Part shown: in pieces, positions 1 through 8,664 of the stretch
Position numbering within the stretch: position 1 is the stretch's first letter
Layout of the letters: each line of letters opens with the position of its first letter
Assembly (NCBI GenBank): GCA_013032095.1
Contig: WQBJ01000003.1
Location: forward strand, 62,001-126,000
Direction of reading: 5' to 3'
DNA from: Ruegeria atlantica
GTDB lineage: Bacteria; Pseudomonadota; Alphaproteobacteria; Rhodobacterales; Rhodobacteraceae
DNA length: 64,000 nucleotides
The notes under the pieces: generated by a model
What the model was told of the DNA's origin: nothing
Seen by the model: the letters and a program-made list of their open reading frames with translations, nothing else
Database searches by the model: none
Position numbers and translations under genes: made by a program

Positions 1-2225
1 ACGCCGACAAGCTGCGCGTCTGCAAGGTTGATACCGACGAGGGTGAGCTGCAGATCATCTGCGGTGCCCCCAACGCACGCGAAGGCATCACTGTCGTGGT
101 CTGCAAACCGGGCATGTATATCCCCGGCCTGGATCTGACGATCAGCGTCGGCAAGATTCGCGGTGTCGAGAGCTTTGGCATGATGGCCTCTGAGCGCGAG
201 CTGGAGCTGTCGGACGAGCATGATGGCATCATCGAGCTGCCCTCGGGTGAGGTGGGCGACAAATTCGTCGATTGGCTGGCCGAGAATGAGCCGTCCAAGA
301 TTGATCCAATGATCGAGATAGCGATCACTCCGAACCGTCCCGATGCGCTGGGGGTTGAGGGGATTGCCCGCGATCTGGCCGCGCGTGGGATCGGTACGCT
401 GAAACAGCGCGATTACGCGCCGGTGCCGGGCGATTTCGAAAGCCCGATCAAGGTCACCATCGACGAGGATACTCTGGACGGCGCGCCGCATTTCACCGGT
501 CGTCTGATCAAGGGCGTGAAGAACGGCCCCAGCCCGCAATGGCTGCAGGATCAGTTGAAGGCAATCGGTCTGCGTCCGATCTCGGCGTTGGTGGACATCA
601 CCAACTACATGACCTTCGACCACAACCGACCACTGCACGTTTTCGACGCGGACAAGGTGCAGGGCAACCTGCGGGTGCATCGCGCCAAGGGTGGTGAAAA
701 GCTGGTTGCACTGGATGAGAAGGAATACACCCTGCAGCCCGGCATGATGGTGATTTCGGATGATAAGGGTCCGGAATCCATTGCCGGTATCATGGGTGGC
801 GAGGAAACTGGCTGTACTGAAGAGACCGTGAACGTGTTCCTAGAAAGCGCATTCTGGGATCATGTACAGATCGCGTTGACCGGTCGTGCGCTCAAGATCA
901 ACTCGGACGCGCGGTACCGGTTCGAACGTGGCGTGGACCCTGAATACACGCTGGAAGGGCTGGAACAGGCGTCGCAGATGATTCTGGATATCTGCGGTGG
1001 CGAGGTCTCCAAGGTTGTGGAGGCGGGCAAAGCCCCGAACCACGCCCGCGCCTACAAGCTGGATGCCGAGCGCGTGCAGTCGCTGGTCGGTATGGACATT
1101 CCTGAAAGCGAGCAGCGCCAGACCCTGACCCGTCTGGGCTTCCGTCTGGAAGGTGAGATGGCGCATGTCCCCAGCTGGCGCCCCGATATCATGGGTGAGG
1201 CCGATCTGGTGGAAGAGGTCGCGCGGATTGCTTCACTGACCAAGCTGCAAGGCAAACCGCTGCCGCGCGTCACCCATGGCATTCCCAAGCCGGTGATGAC
1301 GCCGACACAACGCCGTCAGTCGATGGCACGGCGCACCTGCGCGGCGCTGGGGTATAACGAATGTGTGTCCTACACCTTCATCGATCAGGCCTCGGCGGCG
1401 CTTTTCGGTGGTGGGGACGAAGCGACCCAGCTGGAAAACCCGATCTCGTCCGAGATGAGCCACATGCGCCCCGATCTGCTGCCCGGCCTGTTGCAGGCCG
1501 CTGCCCGCAATCAGGCGCGTGGCTATGCGGATGTGGCCCTGTTCGAAGTTGGCCCGGTCTTCCATGACGGAGAGCCCGGCGATCAGAAAACCCAGATCAC
1601 CGGCCTGCTGGTTGGCCGCAACGGTCCCAAGGACGTGCACGGCTCCTCGCGCCCGGTTGATGTGTTCGACGCTAAGGCCGATGCCGAGGCTGTGCTAGCC
1701 GCCATCGGTGCGCCCGCCAAGGTGCAGATCCTGCGCGATGGCGACGCCTGGTGGCATCCTGGCCGTCACGGCAAGATTTGTCTGGGCCCGAAAAAGGTGC
1801 TGGGCGTGTTCGGTGAGCTTCACCCGCGCATCCTGCAGGCGATGGATATCAAAGGCCCGGCGATGGCGTTTACCATCTGGCCGGACGAAGTGCCTCTGCC
1901 CCGTAAATCCGGTGCCACCCGCGCCGCGCTGGAATTGCGTGACCTGCAAGCGGTCGAGCGTGACTTTGCCTTTGTCGTTGATGCCGATGTTGAGGCTTTG
2001 ACGCTAGTGAATGCCGCAGCAGGTGCCGACAAAGCGCTGATCGAAGACGTCAGCGTCTTTGACGAATTCATCGGCGGCAGCTTGGGTGAGGGCAAGAAAT
2101 CTCTGGCAATCACCGTACGCCTGCAACCGACGGACAAGACGCTGAAGGAAAAAGACATTGAAGCGGTGGCCGATAAGATCATCGCCAAGGTCACCAAGGC
2201 AACTGGCGGCGTTCTGCGCGGGTAA
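1..2225 (+). CDS. pheT: Phenylalanine--tRNA ligase beta subunit (5'-truncated by window edge)
   Basis: The beta subunit of the alpha2-beta2 phenylalanyl-tRNA synthetase, a cytoplasmic enzyme that charges tRNA-Phe. The reading frame is open from base 3, and 740 residues are visible. The family is usually about 795-800 residues, so roughly 55-60 N-terminal residues lie outside the window. The window opens inside the tRNA-binding OB-fold domain (ADKLRVCKVD, then APNAREG). B3/B4-like, B5 and catalytic-core-like regions follow, and then a C-terminal ferredoxin-fold anticodon-binding domain ending in TGGVLRG. pheS would be expected upstream, off the window. The frame shows no interruption and a hairpin terminator follows the stop. 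Confidence 0.97.
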   Translation, partial: ADKLRVCKVDTDEGELQIICGAPNAREGITVVVCKPGMYIPGLDLTISVGKIRGVESFGMMASERELELSDEHDGIIELPSGEVGDKFVDWLAENEPSKIDPMIEIAITPNRPDALGVEGIARDLAARGIGTLKQRDYAPVPGDFESPIKVTIDEDTLDGAPHFTGRLIKGVKNGPSPQWLQDQLKAIGLRPISALVDITNYMTFDHNRPLHVFDADKVQGNLRVHRAKGGEKLVALDEKEYTLQPGMMVISDDKGPESIAGIMGGEETGCTEETVNVFLESAFWDHVQIALTGRALKINSDARYRFERGVDPEYTLEGLEQASQMILDICGGEVSKVVEAGKAPNHARAYKLDAERVQSLVGMDIPESEQRQTLTRLGFRLEGEMAHVPSWRPDIMGEADLVEEVARIASLTKLQGKPLPRVTHGIPKPVMTPTQRRQSMARRTCAALGYNECVSYTFIDQASAALFGGGDEATQLENPISSEMSHMRPDLLPGLLQAAARNQARGYADVALFEVGPVFHDGEPGDQKTQITGLLVGRNGPKDVHGSSRPVDVFDAKADAEAVLAAIGAPAKVQILRDGDAWWHPGRHGKICLGPKKVLGVFGELHPRILQAMDIKGPAMAFTIWPDEVPLPRKSGATRAALELRDLQAVERDFAFVVDADVEALTLVNAAAGADKALIEDVSVFDEFIGGSLGEGKKSLAITVRLQPTDKTLKEKDIEAVADKIIAKVTKATGGVLRG

Positions 2226-2248
2226 AACCTGATTTTCGGTAAGAGATC

Positions 2249-2271
2249 AACGCGTCTTCGGGCGCGTTTTT
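2249..2271 (+). terminator. Intrinsic terminator after pheT
   Basis: AACGCG (2249-2254) pairs with CGCGTT (2263-2268) across an 8-nt loop and runs into five T residues. It sits 24 bp after the pheT stop and ahead of the next gene's ribosome binding site, so pheT and the YtoQ-like gene are probably separate transcription units. Confidence 0.7.
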
Positions 2272-2329
2272 CGTTGGGCTTTCCCGGATCGCAGCATAAG
2301 TAAGCGTGGGAACAAAAGCGGAGATACCT

Positions 2330-2779
2330 ATGGGCCTGAACGTTTACCTTTCTGGCGAAATTCACACCGACTGGCGCGAACAGATCATCGACGGCGCGCA
2401 GGGTTTGGACATCACCTTCAACAGCCCGGTCACCGATCACGACGCCAGCGATGATTGCGGCGTGGCCATTCTGGGGGCTGAGCCGAACAAATATTGGCAT
2501 GACCACAAGGGCGCGATGGTCAATGCGATCCGGACTCGAAAAGGCATCGCAGATGCCGATGTGGTCGTGGTCCGGTTTGGCGAAAAGTATAAGCAGTGGA
2601 ACGCGGCCTTTGACGCAGGCTATGCGGCGGCGCTGGGCAAGTCACTGATCGTGCTGCACGGCCCCGATCACCAGCACGCGCTGAAAGAAGTGGATGCCGC
2701 CGCGCTGGCCGTGGCCGAAGAACCGCGTCAAGTGGTCGAGGTGTTACGCTATGTGCTGACCGGCAAGCTTCCGGGCTAA
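2330..2779 (+). CDS. YtoQ family protein
   Basis: A 149-residue protein that matches the YtoQ family as I know it. It opens with GLNVYLSGEIHTDWR and has a nucleoside 2-deoxyribosyltransferase-like flavodoxin-type layout, but no enzymatic role is established for the family. The central stretch has the typical DADVVVVRFG strand and NAAFDAGYAAALGK helix. I chose the ATG at 2330, not the in-frame GTG at 2306, because CGGAG lies 6-7 nt upstream of 2330 and the family starts there. It converges on the GST gene and shares a strong hairpin with it. Confidence 0.8.
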   Translation: MGLNVYLSGEIHTDWREQIIDGAQGLDITFNSPVTDHDASDDCGVAILGAEPNKYWHDHKGAMVNAIRTRKGIADADVVVVRFGEKYKQWNAAFDAGYAAALGKSLIVLHGPDHQHALKEVDAAALAVAEEPRQVVEVLRYVLTGKLPG

Positions 2780-2786
2780 GAAAACG

Positions 2787-2824
2787 AACAGGGCTTGCGC
2801 GCCGATACGGCTGCAAGCCCTGTT
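2787..2824. terminator. Bidirectional terminator between ytoQ-like and GST genes
   Basis: A perfect 12-bp stem: 2787-2798 pairs with 2813-2824 around a 14-nt loop. It has A-rich sequence on the left and TTT on the right, so it can serve both convergent genes. Confidence 0.75.
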
Positions 2825-2843
2825 TCAGTAGGTTGCCTGACGA

Positions 2844-3542
2844 TCAATCCCGAGCGGGTGTCACCAACCCTTTTTGCACGGCGGGCCGCTCGAGGAAGCG
2901 ATCAAGATAGGCCATCACGTTGGCGTGATCGTCCCAGCCGACCAACTCCTTGGCTTCGTAAAAATCCAACCCGCGCAGCCAGGGGGCGATGGCCATGTCG
3001 GCAATCGAATAGTCTCCGGCGATCCAGTCCTGCCCTTCAAGCTGTTGATTGAGGACGTTCAACAGGCGTTTGGCTTCATTGACGTAGCGATCGCGGGGGC
3101 GGGGGTCTTCGATCTCGCTGCCGGCGAATTTGTGGAAAAAGCCAAGCTGTCCGAACATCGGGCCAATACCGCCCATCTGGAACATCAGCCATTGTGTGAC
3201 GCGGTGTTTGTCGGCCTTGGTTTGGCCGATGAACTTGCCGGTCTTTTCGGCCAGATACAGCAGGATCGCACCGCTTTCGAATAGGCCGATGGGCTCTCCG
3301 TCCGGGCCGTCGGGGTCGATAATCGCAGGGATCTTGTTGTTGGGGTTCAGTGACAGGAACTCGGCACTTCTGACATCCGCATCTGAAAGGGTGACCTTGT
3401 GCGCCTCGTAGGGCAGGCTGGTTTCTTCCAGCATGATCGAGGCTTTCACACCGTTGGGTGTGGGGAAGGAGTAGAGCTGAATCCGGTCCGGAAACTGAGC
3501 AGGCCAGCGGTTCATGATTGGGTGAGACTTGGTGTCCAGCAT
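2844..3542 (-). CDS. Glutathione S-transferase, Nu-class (YfcG/YghU-like)
   Basis: A cytosolic GST-fold protein of 232 residues. The N-terminal thioredoxin-like domain has the TPNG motif (about residues 28-31) that in Nu-class enzymes such as YfcG replaces the usual catalytic Tyr/Ser/Cys. NPNNKIPAI (cis-Pro loop) and FESGAILLYLAEKTG (glutathione gamma-Glu binding) follow. The C-terminal helical domain carries GGIGPMFGQ and the DYSIADMAI N-capping box. YfcG-type proteins have disulfide-bond reductase activity with two bound glutathiones, so the same is inferred here. The ATG at 3542 is preceded by AGGAG at 7 nt. Confidence 0.88.
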   Translation of the reverse strand: MLDTKSHPIMNRWPAQFPDRIQLYSFPTPNGVKASIMLEETSLPYEAHKVTLSDADVRSAEFLSLNPNNKIPAIIDPDGPDGEPIGLFESGAILLYLAEKTGKFIGQTKADKHRVTQWLMFQMGGIGPMFGQLGFFHKFAGSEIEDPRPRDRYVNEAKRLLNVLNQQLEGQDWIAGDYSIADMAIAPWLRGLDFYEAKELVGWDDHANVMAYLDRFLERPAVQKGLVTPARD

Positions 3543-3711
3543 GGGGTGCTCCTGTGTGGATTTCTCCTGAAGGTAGGGCGCACCGGGGCAACTTGTAAGC
3601 CCTCACCGCTGTGCATTGCCGGTCAGTGGGTGTTTGCATGCGAACAACGGGGAATTCCGGCGCATCTGACACCTAGACCAAAGCGTGATTTTGGCTCACA
3701 AATTAACGAAT

Positions 3712-3730
3712 CCCGCGTCAAAGACGCGGG
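3712..3730 (+). other. Perfect hairpin in the mscS leader
   Basis: CCCGCGTC (3712-3719), loop AAA, GACGCGGG (3723-3730), then a CT/T-rich stretch, 26 nt before the mscS GTG. It looks like an intrinsic terminator but sits just upstream of the mscS ribosome binding site. It could end a short upstream transcript, attenuate mscS, or protect the 5' end of its mRNA. Confidence 0.45.
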
Positions 3731-3756
3731 CTTCTTGGTTTTGAAAGGATAAACGC

Positions 3757-4563
3757 GTGGATGAGGTCGTAACACAGGTGGGTGCCTTCGCCCCGCTGAT
3801 CATGAATGCCGTCAAGGCGCTGATCGTTCTTATCTTGGGGTGGATCGTGGCCGGAGCGGTCGGAGGCCTTGTGCGCCGTCGGATAAACGCGACCCCGCAA
3901 ATTGATCCGACGCTGGGTAATTTCATGGCCAGCCTGGTGAAATGGGTCATCCTGGCAATGGTTCTGGTGGCCGTTCTGGGGATCTTCGGAATTCAGGCCA
4001 CAAGTATCGTTGCAATTCTGGGTGCCGCGTCGCTGGCCATCGGTCTGGCGCTGCAAGGGACGCTCAGTGATTTGGCGGCCGGTGTCATGTTGGTGGTCTT
4101 CCGCCCTTACAAGCTGGGTCAATACGTGGATATTGGCGGTACAGCAGGGACGGTGAAGGATCTGAACCTTTTCACCACAGAATTGGTGACGCCGGACAAC
4201 GTGCAGATCATCGTACCCAACGGACAAAGCTGGGGCTCGATCATCACCAATTATTCGGCCCATGATACGCGGCGCGTCGATCTGGTGTTTGGTATCGACT
4301 ATGGCGACAGCGCGGACGAAGCGATGAAGATCATTCTGGATGTGGCCAAAGCCGATGAACGTATTCACAGTGACCCCGAACCTTGGGTGCGTGTAACCAA
4401 TCTGGGTGATAGCTCGGTTGACCTGACTGCGCGCCTGTGGTGTGCGGCAGCGGACTACTGGGATGTAAAGTTTGAAGTCACCAAAGCGGTAAAAGAGGCG
4501 TTCGACGCCAAAGGCGTGTCGATCCCGTATCCGCATTCGGTGGAGATTCACAAGCAGGCGTAA
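3757..4563 (+). CDS. MscS family mechanosensitive ion channel
   Basis: A 268-residue inner-membrane channel of the minimal (three-TM) MscS type, which opens on membrane tension to release solutes in osmotic downshock. TM1 is about residues 10-35, TM2 about 50-75, and the pore helix TM3 about 80-105 with the Gly/Ala-rich GAASLAIGLALQGTLSDLAAG pattern. The beta domain contains the expected PNGQSW segment and the protein ends in a C-terminal alpha/beta domain. The start is a GTG with GAAAGGA 7 nt upstream. The gene is monocistronic and a strong terminator follows it. Confidence 0.9.
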   Translation: MDEVVTQVGAFAPLIMNAVKALIVLILGWIVAGAVGGLVRRRINATPQIDPTLGNFMASLVKWVILAMVLVAVLGIFGIQATSIVAILGAASLAIGLALQGTLSDLAAGVMLVVFRPYKLGQYVDIGGTAGTVKDLNLFTTELVTPDNVQIIVPNGQSWGSIITNYSAHDTRRVDLVFGIDYGDSADEAMKIILDVAKADERIHSDPEPWVRVTNLGDSSVDLTARLWCAAADYWDVKFEVTKAVKEAFDAKGVSIPYPHSVEIHKQA

Positions 4564-4612
4564 ACCTCCCGCCCGTCGATCGGGCATTGAAATACCCTCC
4601 TTCGGTTGAGCC

Positions 4613-4643
4613 CGGCGCCGCGCTGATCGCGCGGCGCCGTTTC
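4613..4643 (+). terminator. Intrinsic terminator of mscS
   Basis: An 11-bp perfect GC stem (4613-4623 with 4629-4639), loop TGATC, followed by TTTCGTTT on the plus strand. Confidence 0.8.
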
Positions 4644-4672
4644 GTTTGTGAGACCGTGGTGCCAGAAACAAC

Positions 4673-4697
4673 AACGCCGCGCTTTTGGCGCGGCGTT
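4673..4697 (-). terminator. Intrinsic terminator of ald
   Basis: A 10-bp stem: AACGCCGCGC (4673-4682) pairs with 4688-4697 across a 5-nt loop. On the minus strand it runs into TTGTTGTTT, which suits it to end the ald transcript. Confidence 0.75.
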
Positions 4698-4755
4698 ATG
4701 CCCAAGCCTATAAAGCGCCCTTTAGAAAAAGACGCTTTTAGAGGCGCGAGTGCTT

Positions 4756-5871
4756 TTAGTTCAGCAGAGTTGTCGGATCGACAACGTCGATGTTGAGTGC
4801 GGTGCCAACGGCTTCGTAGGTCAGCTTACCGGCGTGGACGTTCAGACCTGCCAGCAGGTGAGCATCGTCCTTGCAGGCCTGTTTCCAGCCCTTGCTTGCC
4901 AGCGACAGCATGAACGGCATGGTCGCGTTGCCCAGTGCGATGGTGGACGTACGTGCAACCGCGCCGGGCATGTTGGCGACGCAGTAGTGCATGATGCCGT
5001 CAACTTCGTAAACCGGCTCGGCGTGAGTTGTGGCCTTGGAGGTTTCGAAGCAACCACCCTGGTCGATCGCAACGTCAACCAGAGCTGCGCCGGGCTTCAT
5101 GGTTGCCAACTGTTCACGCGAGATCAGCTTCGGAGCAGCAGCGCCAGGGATCAGAACCGCACCGATGACCATGTCGGCATCCTGGATCAGCTCAGCGGTT
5201 GCACCGGCTGTCGAGTACTGGTTCTTGAACTGACCGCCAAACACGTCGTCCAGATAGCGCAGGCGCGGCAGCGAGCGGTCCAGAACGGTGACATCTGCGC
5301 CCATGCCGGCTGCAATCTTGGCTGCGTGCGTGCCAACAACACCACCGCCGATCACGATTACCTTGGCTGGGCCCACACCAGGAACACCACCCATCAGAAC
5401 GCCGCGACCGCCATTTGCCTTCTGCAGGGTCCACGAGCCGACCTGAGGTGCCAGACGACCGGCAACCTCGGACATCGGGGCCAGCAGCGGCAAGCCGCCT
5501 TTGGAGTCGGTCACGGTTTCATATGCGATTGCAGTGCAGCCGGATTCCAGCAGGTCATGCGTCTGGTCTGGGTCCGGTGCCAGGTGCAGATAAGTGAACA
5601 GCAACTGGCCTTCGCGCAGCATCTTACGCTCGACAGCTTGCGGTTCCTTGACTTTCACGATCATGTCGGCGGTGGCAAATACCTCTTCCGCTGTGTCGAT
5701 GATCTTTGCGCCTGCGGCGATGTAGGCGTCATTGTCAAAGCCCGAACCGAGACCGGCATTGGTTTCGATCAGAACCTCGTGGCCGCGTGCTACGGCCTCT
5801 TGTGCGGCATTGGGAGTCATGCCGACGCGGAATTCCTGGGGTTTGATTTCCTTGGGGCAACCGATTTTCAT
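4756..5871 (-). CDS. ald: Alanine dehydrogenase
   Basis: Catalyses reversible NAD-dependent oxidative deamination of L-alanine to pyruvate and ammonium. It is 371 residues long, the usual family length. Visible features are the N-terminal KIGCPKEIK start, the substrate-binding MIVKVKEPQ and YLHLA segments, and the Rossmann motif VIGGGVVGTHAAKIA (about residues 169-183). Later come VAIDQGG and the MPGAVARTST signature. I chose the ATG at 5871 because GGAGGAG lies 6 nt upstream; the ORF opens further back at 5886, but that codon sits inside the same Shine-Dalgarno region. The divergent Lrp/AsnC gene is probably its alanine-responsive regulator, a common arrangement in alphaproteobacteria. Confidence 0.96.
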   Translation of the reverse strand: MKIGCPKEIKPQEFRVGMTPNAAQEAVARGHEVLIETNAGLGSGFDNDAYIAAGAKIIDTAEEVFATADMIVKVKEPQAVERKMLREGQLLFTYLHLAPDPDQTHDLLESGCTAIAYETVTDSKGGLPLLAPMSEVAGRLAPQVGSWTLQKANGGRGVLMGGVPGVGPAKVIVIGGGVVGTHAAKIAAGMGADVTVLDRSLPRLRYLDDVFGGQFKNQYSTAGATAELIQDADMVIGAVLIPGAAAPKLISREQLATMKPGAALVDVAIDQGGCFETSKATTHAEPVYEVDGIMHYCVANMPGAVARTSTIALGNATMPFMLSLASKGWKQACKDDAHLLAGLNVHAGKLTYEAVGTALNIDVVDPTTLLN

Positions 5872-6009
5872 TTTTTGCTCCTCCATTCATAAACTGCTTA
5901 AATAATGGGCATTCTGAGGCGCAATTTCTGTGAAACTCTGCCCGCAATCGAACTTTTATTTGGGAGATTTTCCTATATATTGCCAAAAACTCGCAAAGGA
6001 ATTGCGTGA

Positions 6010-6468
6010 ATGAGCCTCGACACGACAGATAAAAAGATTCTTGCGGCCCTTCAGCGGGACGGTCGGATGTCGAATGCGGAACTGTCTGAGCAGGTCAATC
6101 TATCGCCCTCGGCCTGCCATCGGCGCGTTCAACGGTTGGAGGCGGACGGTTATATCCGCAACTATGTGGCGCTGTTGGATGCGCGAAAGATGAATGTGCC
6201 AACGACCGTGTTCGTCGAGATCACGCTGCAGGGGCAGGCCGAAGAACTTCTGGATGCATTCGAAAAAGCGGTGGCACGTATTCCCGACGTGCTGGAATGC
6301 CACCTGATGGCCGGAACCGCGGACTATATTCTGAAGGTCGTCGCCGAAAACACCGAGGATTTTGCCCGCATTCACCGGCAGTATCTGTCGCGGCTGCCGG
6401 GGGTCGCGCAGATGCAAAGCTCTTTTGCCTTGCGCACTGTGTTCAAAACCACTGCCCTGCCAGTTTAG
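6010..6468 (+). CDS. Lrp/AsnC family transcriptional regulator
   Basis: A 152-residue feast/famine regulator. It has an N-terminal HTH (about residues 5-50, KILAALQRDGRMSNAELSE then LSPSACHRRVQRLE) and a C-terminal RAM/AsnC ligand-binding domain (about 70-145, with the LMAGTADYILKV strand). It is divergent from ald with about 140 bp between the starts. The intergenic DNA has an AT-rich core around 5955-5985 that would suit an Lrp-type operator, and AAAGGA lies 9 nt before the ATG. Control of ald in response to alanine is inferred from position and family precedent, not shown by the sequence. Confidence 0.9.
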   Translation: MSLDTTDKKILAALQRDGRMSNAELSEQVNLSPSACHRRVQRLEADGYIRNYVALLDARKMNVPTTVFVEITLQGQAEELLDAFEKAVARIPDVLECHLMAGTADYILKVVAENTEDFARIHRQYLSRLPGVAQMQSSFALRTVFKTTALPV

Positions 6469-6471
6469 CGC

Positions 6472-7437
6472 TCAGGCTGGACCGGGATATGTGAACAGGG
6501 CCAGATGCGTGGCGTTGAACCCGAAGTGCATCAGTACAGGCACCCAAAGCCGCCCTGTCGCGTAATACCCTAAACCACAGGCCGCCCCGAGGATTGAAGC
6601 AAAGATTACCAAAGCCGGGCCGCCGCCCACATGGGCCAGACCAAACAACAGGCTGGCTACTGCGATCCCTGGGGCGGTGCCGATTTTCGAGGCAAACATC
6701 GATTGCAGATATCCGCGGAAAAAGGACTCTTCTGTCAGGCAGGTCAGAAACAGGTTCGTCAAGGCGAAGATCAGCCACCATTCGGGCAAACCAATCTCGG
6801 GTCGTACTGCACCTGTGATGAGACCAAGCGCGAACAAAGCAGGCAATGTCACGAGGCCGATTGTCAACGGCACGACCATGATCGGCTTCGCGCCACGGGT
6901 CATACCGGGCCATGCCAGCAAAACGGCGAATAAAATCAGCGGTTTGTCCAGGTTGAGATACATCGTAAAGGTAGAACTATCTGGCCCGGCCCTCACCTGA
7001 TCAAGCACCAAAAGGTTGTGGAAGCCAGGGATCAGATGCGCCCCCAACGCCAGGCTCCACAAGACCAATGCCAGATGCCCTGTAAAGGCTGCAGTTCCGC
7101 TCAGACGGGGTAGCCCCGCGGCACCCAACAGTCCTATCGCCGCAATCGCGATGGCCAATGGTGTCACCAGCCCCAACGCCAGTGCGATGCCCCCGAACGT
7201 CGCCAATAGGGTTAGACCCAGCCATTGGCGGTTTGACAACGCGCTGATTTGCGCAGCAATCAGAATGAACCAGGGCCAAACTACGGGCAAAAGGGAAAGG
7301 AAATGTGCCACGGCCGCCTCATGGGGTTTTGGTGCCATTGATGCCGTCAGAATACAGCCGGTGGCAAGGGTATGGACGGCAGGATTACGCCAAACTGTTG
7401 GCAATGCGGCAATTCTGACGGTTGTATCCAAGCGCAT
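6472..7437 (-). CDS. CPBP family intramembrane metalloprotease (CAAX protease/abortive infection domain)
   Basis: A polytopic membrane protein of about 321 residues with roughly eight TM segments. The C-terminal half has the CPBP motifs: EESFFRG (EExxxR, about residues 238-244), FGLAHVGGG, and HFGFNATH near the C-terminus. These are the predicted metal ligands and catalytic residues. The substrate is unknown; members process prenylated proteins or bacteriocin-type peptides in a few studied cases. The stop lies 3 bp from that of the convergent lrp gene. No clear ribosome binding site precedes the ATG at 7437, so the start is uncertain; an in-frame ATG at 7338 is an alternative. Confidence 0.82.
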   Translation of the reverse strand: MRLDTTVRIAALPTVWRNPAVHTLATGCILTASMAPKPHEAAVAHFLSLLPVVWPWFILIAAQISALSNRQWLGLTLLATFGGIALALGLVTPLAIAIAAIGLLGAAGLPRLSGTAAFTGHLALVLWSLALGAHLIPGFHNLLVLDQVRAGPDSSTFTMYLNLDKPLILFAVLLAWPGMTRGAKPIMVVPLTIGLVTLPALFALGLITGAVRPEIGLPEWWLIFALTNLFLTCLTEESFFRGYLQSMFASKIGTAPGIAVASLLFGLAHVGGGPALVIFASILGAACGLGYYATGRLWVPVLMHFGFNATHLALFTYPGPA

Positions 7438-7596
7438 GTGAGTTCAAATATGAGACAAGACCACACCACTTTTGCGCCGCCTTGACCTGACCACGATAAG
7501 CGGTTTCGCTTAGGGTACGGCTTTCATCAATTAGTCTGATGACATCAGGTGGTTACACGCACCCTGTATGGTCCGAACCCGGTAGACGATAAGGAT

Positions 7597-8520
7597 ATGA
7601 CCTTGGCTTACGAAAATAACGACGCCCCCAAAGACTGGCTGGAAGCCGAGTTGGAAGACACGCTGGACGAAGATTTCGAGATCGAATTCAGCGAACCCAT
7701 GCTCTCGATGGAAATACGCAAGATCTACAAAGACCAGCACCCCGACATGCTGGACCGCAAGGTCTATTTCCGCAATCTGCTGCGTCTGCAGGCCGAACTG
7801 ATCAAGGTGCAGGATTGGGTGCAGCATACCGGGGCCAAGGTGTGCATCCTGTTCGAAGGACGCGACAGTGCCGGTAAGGGGGGCGTGATCAAACGCATCA
7901 CCCAACGCCTGAACCCGCGGGTGGCCCGCGTGGTCGCTTTGCCCGCACCCAGCCGTCGGGAACAAAGCCAATGGTATTTCCAGCGATACGTCCCGCACTT
8001 GCCCGCAGCTGGAGAAATCGTGTTCTTCGACCGATCGTGGTACAACCGCGCTGGGGTCGAGCGGGTGATGGGGTTTGCCGACGAAGATCAGGTTGAACAG
8101 TTCTTTCAGGACGTTCCCGAGTTTGAACGCATGCTGGTCCGTTCAGGGATCATTCTCTTGAAATACTGGTTCTCAATCACCGACGAGGAGCAGCAGTTGC
8201 GATTCCTTATGCGCATCCACGATCCGATGAAGCAGTGGAAACTGTCGCCGATGGATTTGGAGTCGCGCATCCGCTGGGAGGCTTACACCAAGGCCAAAGA
8301 GGATATGTTCTTCCGCACGAATATCCCCGAAGCGCCTTGGTACATCGTCGAAGGCAATGACAAGAAACGCGAGCGTTTGAATTGTATTGAACACCTGCTG
8401 ACCAAGATTCCGTATACGGATGTACCGCAGGAAAAGGTCGATCTGCCGGATCGCAGGTACAATCCGGAATACGAGCGGCGCATCCTGCCGGATGAGTTGC
8501 ACGTGCCCAAGATTTACTGA
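7597..8520 (+). CDS. ppk2: Polyphosphate kinase 2 family protein
   Basis: A single-domain PPK2 enzyme (about 307 residues from this start) that transfers phosphate between polyphosphate and nucleoside diphosphates or monophosphates. The Walker A motif is GRDSAGKGG (about residues 88-96), Walker B/lid is FDRSWYNRAGVERVMGF, and PWYIVEGNDKKRERLN follows near the C-terminus. The length and single P-loop domain fit class I-type PPK2. The start is not well defined: AAGGA lies only 1 nt before the ATG at 7597, and an in-frame GTG at 7549 would add 16 residues but also has no good ribosome binding site. The acidic N-terminal 35 residues are probably a poorly conserved extension. Confidence 0.92.
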   Translation: MTLAYENNDAPKDWLEAELEDTLDEDFEIEFSEPMLSMEIRKIYKDQHPDMLDRKVYFRNLLRLQAELIKVQDWVQHTGAKVCILFEGRDSAGKGGVIKRITQRLNPRVARVVALPAPSRREQSQWYFQRYVPHLPAAGEIVFFDRSWYNRAGVERVMGFADEDQVEQFFQDVPEFERMLVRSGIILLKYWFSITDEEQQLRFLMRIHDPMKQWKLSPMDLESRIRWEAYTKAKEDMFFRTNIPEAPWYIVEGNDKKRERLNCIEHLLTKIPYTDVPQEKVDLPDRRYNPEYERRILPDELHVPKIY

Positions 8521-8522
8521 TC

Positions 8523-8579
8523 AAAAAAAGGCGCAACGGAACTATCTCACAAACACAGCTCATAGAGAGTTGCCGTTGC
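8523..8579 (-). terminator. Stem-loop with A-tract after ppk2
   Basis: GCAACGG (8533-8539) pairs with CCGTTGC (8573-8579), with partly complementary flanks inside. The plus strand has seven A residues at 8523-8529, so on the minus strand the stem runs into a T-tract. It would stop transcription coming from the CAP-protein side, and may also protect the ppk2 mRNA end. Confidence 0.5.
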
Positions 8580-8624
8580 TGGTGTCATGTTAAACACCGC
8601 GCGGTTTGTCTGAAATTAATAGCT

Positions 8625-8649
8625 GCGGCGCACCCTGATGGTGCGCCGC
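8625..8649 (-). terminator. Hairpin downstream of the CAP-domain gene
   Basis: A 10-bp perfect stem (8625-8634 with 8640-8649, loop CTGAT) 16 bp after the stop of the minus-strand CAP gene. An AT-rich tract follows on that strand. Confidence 0.55.
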
Positions 8650-8664
8650 GTGTGGCATGAAACC

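Noticed and set aside
4750-5892. Plus-strand 380-codon ORF opposite ald
   Set aside because: A shadow of the alanine dehydrogenase gene; the translation has no domain and an unnatural Cys/Gln/His-rich composition.
6472-7437. CPBP protein as part of a phage-defence (abortive infection) system
   Set aside because: The family name includes abortive infection, but no toxin, nuclease or defence gene is nearby; neighbours are metabolic.
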